The notes under the pieces were generated by a model, which was not told the DNA's origin, ran no database searches, and saw nothing but the letters and a program-made list of their open reading frames with translations. This document shows, piece by piece, positions 1 through 6,406 of a stretch of DNA of 12,882 nucleotides. Position numbers and translations under genes: made by a program. Numbering within the stretch: position 1 is the first letter of the stretch; every line of letters begins with the position of its first letter. Origin of the DNA: Bacteroidota bacterium (lineage in GTDB: Bacteria > Bacteroidota > Bacteroidia > Chitinophagales > Chitinophagaceae); contig JAEZGI010000061.1 of assembly GCA_023416995.1 (NCBI GenBank), forward strand, positions 1 through 12,882. Direction: 5' to 3'.

Positions 1-2
1 TG

Positions 3-2027
3 TTTACAGGAAAGATGGAGTTGGGACAGGGCATCAGAACTGCGATAGCTCAGGTTGCTGCTGAAGAATTAGATCTGCGGATGAACCAGGTTGAGGTGAA
101 GCTTGCTGAAACCGGTGTTACTCCTGATGAAGGATATACTGCGGGCAGCGGCTCGATGGACAACAGTGCGATGTCGGTGCGTTTTGCTGCGGCTGCTGCG
201 CGCGCGAAACTATTACAGCTTGCAGCAACAAAATTCAAAACCAAAACGGCAGAACTTACAATGGAAGCCGGTGTGATCAGTTGGAAACGTGGAGGCAGGA
301 AAGTGCGTTTCGCACAACTGCTGAACGGCAAACAGATTACTGATAAGGTGACCTTACCAGTGTTGTTAAAGGAAAAGAGTAAATACAGTTTGGTTGGACA
401 TTCAATACAAAGAGATGACATTATTGATATGATCCAGGGCAAGCCCATCTTTGTGCAGGATCTGCGTTTTCCAGGCATGGTGCATGCACGCATTATCCGG
501 CCCCTGAATTATCATGCAACACTTACAAGTTTTGATGAAGAAGCATTAAAAAAGCAGTTTCCTTCTGTTCTCCGGACAGTTATTGATGGAAACTTTATTG
601 GTATCATAACCAGCGATGAATATTCCGCGGTGCAGGTGCAGACTGCCGGGCAAAGTTTTGTTCGATGGACAAACAGCAGGCCACTTGTTCCCAGCTCGTT
701 CGAATCCCTAAATGCATATCTCCGTTCGTTACCCGCTAAAACGGAAAATGTGAAATCGGTTGGTCAAACAGATTTTGAAAGTAAAAGTCGTGTTTATACT
801 GCCACTTATTCAAGACCTTACACGATGCATGGGTCCATTGGGCCATCATGTGCAGTTGCACTGTTTGAAAACGGCATGTTACATATCTGGTCGCACAGCC
901 AGGGCATATATCCCCTGCGTACGGCAATCAGTAAACTGTTGAATATTGACATTGAAAAGATTCATATCACCGGTGTTCCGGGTTCCGGCTGTTATGGACA
1001 CAATGGTGCGGACGATGTGGCTGCGGAAGCTGCAATACTGGCAATGGCCCATGCCGGCAACCATGTGCGGCTACAATGGTCGCGCGAAGATGAACATGCA
1101 TGGGAACCTTACGGTTCAGCGATGATCATGGATATCAAAGCCAGCCTGGATGAAAACAAGAAAATTACCGATTGGCAGTACCAGTTGTGGTCAGATACGC
1201 ATGGCACGCGACCCGGTGGCAACCCGGAGAACCTGCTACCGGCAAGGTATATACGCAATGCCACAAACAAAGCTCCTTCAGGATTTAGTGGCGGTGCTTA
1301 TCGTAATTCAGAACCTTATTACGATATCCCTAATCAAAAAATCGACATGCATTTTTTTAGCGGACCGCTAAGGGTGTCTGCTTTAAGAAGTTTGGGTGCC
1401 TTCGGAAATATTGTTGCTATTGAATGTTTCATGGATGAATTGGCCATAGCTGCAGGAGCGGATCCTTATGAGTTCCGGTTGATGCATTTAACAGATCCAA
1501 GAGCAAAAGCCGTGTTGATCAGGCTGCGTGAAATGGTGCAGCGCTCTGTTGCATCGCAAACCACTGAAGGTCTAAGTACTGGCACCGGCATTGCATTTTC
1601 AAGGTATAAGAACACTGCGGCCTATTGTGCAGTTGCGGCCCGGGCAGTTTTTAACAGGAAGTTGAACCAGATTGGTATAACACAGATGTTTTCGGTTATT
1701 GATGCCGGTGAAACAATCAATACAGACGGCGTAATCAATCAAACAGAGGGCGGTATGATACAGGCAGCCAGCTGGGCCATGCAGGAAGGCGTGCAGTTTG
1801 ACAGGGAAGCGATCAGGAGCGTTGACTGGAAATCATACCCCATATTCAGGTTCAGCCAGTGCCCTGACACGGAGGTGGAAATTATTCATAATCCCGGTGA
1901 AGGTCCACTGGGTGCGGGTGAAGCTGCACAGGGACCCGCGGGTGCCGCGGTGATAAATGCTGTGTACCAGGCAACAGGAATTCGCTATCGCGATTTGCCG
2001 ATAGTGAAACAAAACCCGGACAGTTGA
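3..2027 (+). CDS. Molybdopterin-binding subunit of a xanthine dehydrogenase/aldehyde oxidase-family hydroxylase (IorB-like), 5' partial
   Basis: Large catalytic subunit of a molybdenum hydroxylase, resembling the beta subunit of isoquinoline 1-oxidoreductase. Such enzymes hydroxylate N-heterocycles or aldehydes, with electrons leaving through a separate 2Fe-2S subunit. The reading frame is open to the left edge and reads FTGK just before the first ATG (position 15), which matches the conserved FTGKxELGQG stretch. The true start is therefore outside the window and the ATG at 15 is internal. Family landmarks follow in order: a SGSMDNSAMSVRFAAA segment, QGKPIFVQDLRFPGM, HGSIGPSCAVA, GCYGHNGADDVA, LQWSREDEHAWEPYG, SALRSLGAFGN and FMDELA. 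Near the end, GAGEAAQGP carries the glutamate (codon 1920-1922) expected to be the catalytic base. About 674 residues are visible, so probably only a few dozen are missing. The substrate cannot be told. A small 2Fe-2S partner gene is expected upstream but is not visible. The gene ends 78 bp from the convergent Nudix gene, and I see no clear terminator in that gap. Confidence 0.93.
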   Translation, partial: FTGKMELGQGIRTAIAQVAAEELDLRMNQVEVKLAETGVTPDEGYTAGSGSMDNSAMSVRFAAAAARAKLLQLAATKFKTKTAELTMEAGVISWKRGGRKVRFAQLLNGKQITDKVTLPVLLKEKSKYSLVGHSIQRDDIIDMIQGKPIFVQDLRFPGMVHARIIRPLNYHATLTSFDEEALKKQFPSVLRTVIDGNFIGIITSDEYSAVQVQTAGQSFVRWTNSRPLVPSSFESLNAYLRSLPAKTENVKSVGQTDFESKSRVYTATYSRPYTMHGSIGPSCAVALFENGMLHIWSHSQGIYPLRTAISKLLNIDIEKIHITGVPGSGCYGHNGADDVAAEAAILAMAHAGNHVRLQWSREDEHAWEPYGSAMIMDIKASLDENKKITDWQYQLWSDTHGTRPGGNPENLLPARYIRNATNKAPSGFSGGAYRNSEPYYDIPNQKIDMHFFSGPLRVSALRSLGAFGNIVAIECFMDELAIAAGADPYEFRLMHLTDPRAKAVLIRLREMVQRSVASQTTEGLSTGTGIAFSRYKNTAAYCAVAARAVFNRKLNQIGITQMFSVIDAGETINTDGVINQTEGGMIQAASWAMQEGVQFDREAIRSVDWKSYPIFRFSQCPDTEVEIIHNPGEGPLGAGEAAQGPAGAAVINAVYQATGIRYRDLPIVKQNPDS

Positions 2028-2105
2028 AGTATCTATCTGGATTACGCAATACCTATACAACAGATATCCCTGCTCTCGTGAAACTGGTTGGGCCCGTCTG
2101 CCTGA

Positions 2106-2684
2106 TCACATGATCGCGTGCAACCTGAGGTACTGAAGCAGCATGATGGTTTTCGCATCTTTTATTCCACCCTCTTCAACCATCTTTAATGCTTCTTCGT
2201 AAGGGTACTCCAGCACTTCTATGTTTTCCTGTTCCTCCTGTAGTCCCCCACCTTCATTTACTTTCATTTTATCCTCGTATGCACCAATAAAGAAATATAA
2301 AATCTCTGTAACGGAGCCCGGAGACATATAAGCTTCAAACACTTTTTTTACTTCTGTGAGCCGGTAACCGGTTTCCTCTTCTGTTTCTTTCCTTACGCAA
2401 TCTTCCGGGTTGTCACGATCCAGTAAACCGGCACAGGCCTCGATCATCATGCCGGTCTCGTTCCCGTTGATATAAGTAGGTAGCCGGAACTGGCGCGTCA
2501 GTATAACTGTTTTTTTTGAGGTGTTGTACAGCAAAATCACTGCCCCATTACCGCGGTCATAAGCTTCCCGCGTATACGTACTAAAACTGCCGTCCTTTTG
2601 CTGGTACTCATAAACAACCTTTTTGAGAACGTACCAGTTGTCAGATAAAATAGTTGTATCAAGGATCTTCACCTTTGCATCCAT
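2106..2684 (-). CDS. nudK: GDP-mannose pyrophosphatase, Nudix family (NudK-like)
   Basis: Nudix hydrolase of 192 residues, nearly the length of E. coli NudK (191), which cleaves GDP-mannose and related nucleotide sugars to sugar phosphate plus GMP. It shares many NudK-specific stretches as I recall them: ILSDNW near the N-terminus, REAYDRGNGAVILLYN, TRQFRLPTYINGNE, CAGLLD, KETEEETGY, YMSPGSVTEILYFF, GGG, and IKDAKT followed by MLLQYL at the end. The Nudix box has Lys where the generic consensus has Arg, but E. coli NudK has Lys there too, so this is not an anomaly. The acidic EETEE-type cluster needed for Mg2+ is intact. The start at 2684 gives the full family N-terminus. The protein is cytoplasmic. 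It diverges from the metallopeptidase gene across 137 bp and converges on the molybdenum hydroxylase gene, so it is likely a single-gene unit. Other nucleotide-sugar substrates are possible. Confidence 0.93.
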   Translation of the reverse strand: MDAKVKILDTTILSDNWYVLKKVVYEYQQKDGSFSTYTREAYDRGNGAVILLYNTSKKTVILTRQFRLPTYINGNETGMMIEACAGLLDRDNPEDCVRKETEEETGYRLTEVKKVFEAYMSPGSVTEILYFFIGAYEDKMKVNEGGGLQEEQENIEVLEYPYEEALKMVEEGGIKDAKTIMLLQYLRLHAIM

Positions 2685-2821
2685 ATATGAATTTTAAAAT
2701 CTAAGATACGAAGGGGCGCCAACCTAAGTGCACTGGCATTATTTTGGAAACCGTTACCGGACCCGGCGACCGCTGTTCTGTACCCTTCATAGAATAAGCG
2801 GTAGAAGGCTGGGATTATTCT
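2685..2821. promoter_or_regulatory. Divergent intergenic region between nudK and the metallopeptidase gene
   Basis: This 137-bp gap must hold both divergent promoters. I see no full match to the Bacteroidota promoter pattern (TTTG, about 19 bp, TAnnTTTG). The closest plus-strand stretch is TTATTTTG around 2739-2747, one base off the -7 consensus and without a good -33 box. AGAAGG at 2803-2808 is SD-like but sits about 13 nt before the ATG at 2822, so it is weak. No convincing operator was seen. Confidence 0.35.
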
Positions 2822-3466
2822 ATGATTGCAATATTAATTTATATTATGGCTGTTACCGGTATGAACCAGGATCCGAAACTGGAAGCATTTGCTGCCAATA
2901 AGACTATTCCTGCTGTGATAAGAACCAATGTATTAAAGGCATTATCACATTATCCTGAACTCAGAAACACCCGGATTCATTTTGTGTTTAAAAAAAGGAT
3001 ACGCAAGTCGGTGATGCAGGCGCAGCCGGTATTTACGAGCCTTTTAAAAAACCGCAGCAACCGCAGCTACCGGATAAATATTAGTTCGGTATTCAGACTT
3101 ACACATAACATCACCCCCATACACCAGTTACCGGATGAAATTATGATTGGCTGGATAGGACACGAACTGGGGCATATAATGGATTATGAAAACCGCAGCA
3201 ACAGGGGGATGGTGGCCTTCGGTTATAAATACCTCGCATCCGGCAGGTATGTAAAACAAGTTGAAGAGATCGCCGACACACATGCTGTAAATCACGGGCT
3301 TGGTCAATACATCATTGCCACCAAACGGTTTATACTTGATCATGCAGAATTGCCACAGGCCTACAAGGACAAGATTGCAAGACTTTATCTTTCACCCGAT
3401 GATATCGTAGAGCAAGTGCGCAAACTTGAAGAGCGACAGGCCGAAAGAGCGGCACTATCAAAATAA
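2822..3466 (+). CDS. HExxH-motif putative zinc metallopeptidase, family not recognised
   Basis: A 214-residue protein that I cannot place in a named family. It carries a HELGH zinc-binding motif (His114, Glu115, His118), preceded by the hydrophobic segment GWIG as in many metallopeptidase active-site helices. About 30 residues later comes EEIAD (148-152), an E-x3-D arrangement that commonly provides the third zinc ligand in gluzincins such as M48. The N-terminal 13 residues are hydrophobic (MIAILIYIMAVTG) but lack a basic start and a clear cleavage site, so export is uncertain. The region 50-100 is rich in Arg and Lys. The C-terminus (about 190-214) is charged and helical. An in-frame stop at 2795-2797 and no intervening ATG support the start at 2822, although Met9 or Met14 remain possible. 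It is divergent from nudK and ends 7 bp from the stop of the convergent GH3 gene. The substrate is unknown and proteolytic activity is inferred only from the motif. Confidence 0.75.
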   Translation: MIAILIYIMAVTGMNQDPKLEAFAANKTIPAVIRTNVLKALSHYPELRNTRIHFVFKKRIRKSVMQAQPVFTSLLKNRSNRSYRINISSVFRLTHNITPIHQLPDEIMIGWIGHELGHIMDYENRSNRGMVAFGYKYLASGRYVKQVEEIADTHAVNHGLGQYIIATKRFILDHAELPQAYKDKIARLYLSPDDIVEQVRKLEERQAERAALSK

Positions 3467-3473
3467 TTCGCGA

Positions 3474-4994
3474 TTACGTCAGACCTTCTACATATTGCCC
3501 GAATTCTATGAATTCATCTTCCTTCATAACACGGGGAATCTTCGCCTGACCACCAAGCTTTTTAAATGTTTCACTCCATTTGTAAATGTGGTCCACAGGT
3601 ATCACCTTAACCTCGACACCCTTTAATGCTTTACCACGGGCTACCTTATAGTTTTTATTGTTTTCGCTCAGTTCATCGTCAATGATCTTTGCGGCAACCG
3701 TTTCATCAACCTGTTTGTTGCTGCCGATATACCATTTCATGATAAAGCCGTCATCTTTCGCAATGGTGGAAGCAACAAATTCTTCCACGGGCATATCAAA
3801 TGCCTGGCCCAACTTTTGGATCGCGAGGTTCATTTTTTGAACTGATAATTGTTCGCCCACAACATTCAGGTAATGTTTTGTACGACCACTGATCCTGATT
3901 TCTGCGCGTTGTTTGTCGGTAAAAATTATAGTGTCGCCTATCATGTAGCGCCATGCACCGGACACCGTTGATATGATCAGCACGTATTCTGTATTTTCCG
4001 AAACTTCCTCCAGCGTCAGTGCCTTAACTCCCTGTTTAACACAACCTTCGTCGTCAATATTCTCCGGGATAAAGGGAACAAATTCAAAAAAGTAACCATT
4101 GTTCGTAATCAGTGCCATTGCATCCGTACCAGGTCTTTTTTGAGTAGCGAGATAACCTTCGGATGCGAGGTAGGTATCAATATAAATCAAAGGTCGGGCA
4201 AATAATTTTTCGAGACTCTTACGGTAAGGCCCAAACGCTACACCGCCTGTTGTATACACATTCAGGTTGGGCCAGATATCATGAATAGTTTTTAAGCCAT
4301 TATGTTTGATAATTTCTTTCAGCATCAATTCAACCCAGGATGGAATACCTGTAATACTTCCTATGTCCCAGCCTGGCGCTTCTTCAGCGATACGTTTTAC
4401 GCGGTCGTCCCAATTTTCAATCGAAGCAATCTCAAAACCTGGTTTATAAAAACCTTTGAACCATGTGGGGATATTGGCAGCACTGATACCGCTGATTTCG
4501 CCTTCTTCATGGGCCTCAGCTTTAACCAGACTGGTACTGCTACCCAGCATCATTATTTGTTTCTGAAAAAAGTCTGGCGGCAGATCGAAATTTTTAAGGC
4601 TCATCACCTGTTGCATACCCGACTTTTTTATGGAGCTGAGCATGTCATCGGTTACAGGGATATATTTTTTATTACTGGTGGTTCCGCTGCTGAGTGCAAA
4701 ATATTTTTGTCCGCCGGGCCAGGTAACATTGTGATGGCCCTCTAAAAGATATTTCCACCACTCGTTGTAGATTTTATCGTAATCGTGATAAGGTACTTTT
4801 TCCTGGAAAGCTGTAATTAGGTCCGGACTTTCGAGTATCGCCCCAAACTGGTATTTGCGGCCAAATGCTGTTAACCTGGCTTTTTTAAGAAGCTGTTTTA
4901 AAACCGCTTTCTGAGCTTTAACGGGATTGGGTTCGGCGCTGATATAACCGGTAAAATCTATCGCTTTTTTAATTACTTCTCCTATCAGGGCCAT
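3474..4994 (-). CDS. GH3-family acyl-adenylating protein (auxin-responsive GH3-like)
   Basis: Bacterial member of the GH3 family in the adenylate-forming superfamily. Characterised plant GH3 enzymes activate a carboxylic acid with ATP and conjugate it to an amino acid. The three expected nucleotide-binding motifs are present: SSGTTSNKK (about 102-110), a TYLASEGY segment (about 274-281) and WRYMIGD (about 348-354). With the start at 4994 the protein is 506 residues, close to what I recall for Bacteroidota homologues. A longer frame to 5069 exists, but its extra 25 residues are basic, low in homology-like character and overlap the upstream coding region, so I chose the internal ATG that gives MALIGEVIKKA. 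No signal peptide is present, so the protein is cytoplasmic. It lies 55 bp after the small outer-membrane-like gene on the same strand and may be cotranscribed with it. Auxin is not an expected substrate here, and the true acyl and amine substrates in bacteria are not known to me. Confidence 0.9.
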   Translation of the reverse strand: MALIGEVIKKAIDFTGYISAEPNPVKAQKAVLKQLLKKARLTAFGRKYQFGAILESPDLITAFQEKVPYHDYDKIYNEWWKYLLEGHHNVTWPGGQKYFALSSGTTSNKKYIPVTDDMLSSIKKSGMQQVMSLKNFDLPPDFFQKQIMMLGSSTSLVKAEAHEEGEISGISAANIPTWFKGFYKPGFEIASIENWDDRVKRIAEEAPGWDIGSITGIPSWVELMLKEIIKHNGLKTIHDIWPNLNVYTTGGVAFGPYRKSLEKLFARPLIYIDTYLASEGYLATQKRPGTDAMALITNNGYFFEFVPFIPENIDDEGCVKQGVKALTLEEVSENTEYVLIISTVSGAWRYMIGDTIIFTDKQRAEIRISGRTKHYLNVVGEQLSVQKMNLAIQKLGQAFDMPVEEFVASTIAKDDGFIMKWYIGSNKQVDETVAAKIIDDELSENNKNYKVARGKALKGVEVKVIPVDHIYKWSETFKKLGGQAKIPRVMKEDEFIEFGQYVEGLT

Positions 4995-5049
4995 GTTGAT
5001 ACTTTTCCGGGATTTTATCAATTTCTGTGCCCTGCGCCGGGTAAGACGG

Positions 5050-5658
5050 CTATTTGATCCAGAACCCAAACTGGATCCGGATCATCTCTGAAAATCGTCC
5101 GTGCCAGTTTTTCTGCCGGTTTGCTCCGACCAGGTAGGTCGTGGTTCTGCCATAGCTGAATTCACCCCCAAGTTGAATATCAAGGCTGATATGACTTTTG
5201 TAGTTGCGTTGAAATCCCCAGGCTGCACCAACAGAATGTACCAGTCGCCGGTCGTGTTCGTCTGATGCGTCGGGGTTCAACGGTATTTTTGACAATTGCG
5301 CTTCTGTGAGTGCTGTGAGATAGTTACCGCTGTTTTGATAGGTGTATTTTCCTTTTGTAAATCTTTTCTCCAGGTTATAATAATACCTGTATTGAAGATT
5401 TAGCGCCGGATCAAAATAGATGTCTGAGGTTGTACCCAGGGCGCTGGAATAGCCGAGTGAGATCCGACTTCTGATAATACCCTGGATGGCTATCGTTTGT
5501 TTATCACCAATTTTTTGTTCATAGCTCACACCCGGGTCTATAAGCGCTATTTTCAGTACACTGGCAGTCGTGGGTGCCTCCTGCGCAACAGCAGTAACGC
5601 CAAATGATATCATAATACAAAATGTGATCAGCCGGAAAATTCGGGCAGTAGGTGTCAT
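5050..5658 (-). CDS. Secreted or outer-membrane beta-barrel-like hypothetical protein
   Basis: A 202-residue protein that I cannot assign to a named family. With the start at 5658 it begins with a clear signal peptide: Arg at positions 6 and 9, a hydrophobic core at about 10-22, and a likely cleavage after Ala25 (AVA before QE). The mature part opens with LKIALIDPGVSYEQ, a type of stretch common in small Bacteroidota outer-membrane proteins. It then alternates polar and aromatic residues (YRYYYN, GGEFSYGRTTTY) and ends with IRIQFGFWIK, like a final beta strand of a barrel. The frame stays open to an ATG at 5751, but that adds 31 basic residues before the signal peptide and is rejected. The start lies 122 bp after the response regulator stop. 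The end is 55 bp before the GH3 ATG, which suggests joint transcription with GH3. No transport or enzymatic motif is visible. Confidence 0.8.
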   Translation of the reverse strand: MTPTARIFRLITFCIMISFGVTAVAQEAPTTASVLKIALIDPGVSYEQKIGDKQTIAIQGIIRSRISLGYSSALGTTSDIYFDPALNLQYRYYYNLEKRFTKGKYTYQNSGNYLTALTEAQLSKIPLNPDASDEHDRRLVHSVGAAWGFQRNYKSHISLDIQLGGEFSYGRTTTYLVGANRQKNWHGRFSEMIRIQFGFWIK

Positions 5659-5780
5659 GTTTAGGTTAGGTGTTTGAAGCAATGTCAGTTGCTTTTTTCG
5701 TTTATACAACACCGTTTTGATGAAACCGCCTTTTTGATGGTTGAACTGCAAATATCTACCAGCGCACTGTATTCCCTTCG

Positions 5781-6179
5781 TTACTGCAGCAAAGCGTTAT
5801 TAGACAATAAGTCGTCGAGAATGGTAACCAACTCATCAAAAGAGCTTGGCTTTGTTACAAATCCGGCAGCACCGAGAGCCTTAACGCTCGAGATGGTTTC
5901 GGGATGTGAAGATGTGGAAATCACTACAACCGGGATTGGTTTTAAAAGTTCATGTTTTTTTAACTCCGTAAGAAAACGGCGGCCGTCCATTACCGGCATA
6001 TTTAGATCGAGGAAAATAATGTCTGGGCTCAACTCGCCGGTGTTGAGCTGATCCAGGGCAGAAACCGCACTGCTGACAGACTGATACTGAACCGATGCAG
6101 ACGAAGACTGCAATGCTGCTTCAAAAATTTCCTGATCATCAGCATCATCATCAATCAGTAAAATTTTTCTGATTTGCAT
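5781..6179 (-). CDS. Single-domain CheY-like response regulator
   Basis: A 132-residue protein consisting only of a phosphoacceptor receiver domain. The acidic pocket is Asp10-Asp11-Asp12, and the expected phosphorylation site is Asp58 in FLDLNMPVMDG. The switch position is Ser88 in VISTSSH, and the conserved Lys is Lys110 in the TKPSS segment. There is no DNA-binding or enzymatic output domain. It therefore acts by protein contact or as a phosphorelay intermediate, like the small Rcp1-type regulators that pair with histidine kinases. No kinase gene is visible nearby, so its partner is encoded elsewhere. The start at 6179 gives a standard MQIRKILLIDDD N-terminus. The gene is divergent from the SNF2 helicase gene, and the leader between them contains two inverted repeats. 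It is 122 bp upstream of the outer-membrane-like gene, which is too far to claim an operon confidently. Confidence 0.95.
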   Translation of the reverse strand: MQIRKILLIDDDADDQEIFEAALQSSSASVQYQSVSSAVSALDQLNTGELSPDIIFLDLNMPVMDGRRFLTELKKHELLKPIPVVVISTSSHPETISSVKALGAAGFVTKPSSFDELVTILDDLLSNNALLQ

Positions 6180-6191
6180 ATAAAAAGTTTT

Positions 6192-6227
6192 ACCCCTTAA
6201 GCATCCTGGTTTGAGCAGTCAAGGGGT
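6192..6227 (-). other. Possible leader hairpin upstream of the response regulator
   Basis: ACCCCTT at 6192-6198 is exactly complementary to AAGGGGT at 6221-6227, with a 22-nt loop. On the minus-strand RNA the downstream arm contains AAGGGG about 13 nt before the response regulator ATG. That is an SD-like run which pairing would hide. Bacteroidota rarely depend on SD pairing, so a function is speculative. Confidence 0.35.
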
Positions 6228-6250
6228 CAAAATTATTAAAAATTTTGACC
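6225..6250. repeat. Perfect 10-bp inverted repeat with 6-bp spacer, operator-like
   Basis: GGTCAAAATT (6225-6234) and AATTTTGACC (6241-6250) are exact reverse complements separated by ATTAAA. The repeat lies 45 bp or more upstream of the response regulator start and about 157 bp upstream of the helicase start. It cannot be a terminator for either neighbour because both are transcribed away from it. A dimeric-regulator binding site is the simplest reading. Which regulator would bind is unknown. Confidence 0.55.
6228..6235 (-). promoter_or_regulatory. Candidate -7 promoter element for the response regulator gene
   Basis: Read on the minus strand this is TAATTTTG, a full match to the Bacteroidota -7 consensus TAnnTTTG, lying within the left arm of the inverted repeat. 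It would place the transcript start near 6221 and give a leader of roughly 40 nt. No TTTG -33 box is found at the expected spacing, so confidence is limited. Confidence 0.35.
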
Positions 6251-6406
6251 GTTGATGATTCCTGCAAAAAAAATCATTGCTCAACTTATTTATTTTTTAC
6301 AACCACTTTACGCCCGGCAGCGCAATATCACAAATTCGTCCTAAACGGATTTTACGACACGGTGGAACCCTCAAAAATTAAGTAGCTTGGCATTTAACAA
6401 ATAAGA

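Larger units (their letters stand above)
6180..6406. promoter_or_regulatory. Divergent intergenic region between the response regulator and the SNF2 helicase
   Basis: This is the longest noncoding stretch in the window (227 bp) and separates two divergent genes. It holds a perfect 10-bp inverted repeat (6225-6250), a partly overlapping 7-bp stem (6192-6227), A- and T-rich runs around 6265-6298, and a weaker 8-bp stem with one mismatch at 6338-6345 and 6351-6358 in the probable helicase leader. I found no complete -33/-7 pair for the helicase direction. An in-frame stop at 6395-6397 fixes the helicase start at 6407. No small ORF or RNA gene is evident. Confidence 0.5.

Noticed and set aside
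2420..2500. Non-canonical Nudix box with Lys in place of Arg
   Set aside because: E. coli NudK has the same residue, so this is a subfamily trait and not a defect.
2727..2734. 8-bp palindrome AGTGCACT between nudK and the metallopeptidase gene
   Set aside because: Too short and without extended flanking symmetry; expected by chance at this length.
3050..3203. Repeated 14-base string AAAACCGCAGCAAC, encoding NRSN twice in the metallopeptidase-like gene
   Set aside because: Only two short copies about 140 bp apart within one coding frame; best explained by chance and codon preference.
4995..5069. Longer N-terminus for the GH3 protein (extra 25 residues)
   Set aside because: It overlaps the end of the upstream gene, is basic and unlike GH3 N-termini. 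The ATG at 4994 gives the expected family start and length.
5659..5751. Longer N-terminus for the outer-membrane-like protein (extra 31 residues)
   Set aside because: It would bury a clear signal peptide that begins at the ATG at 5658.
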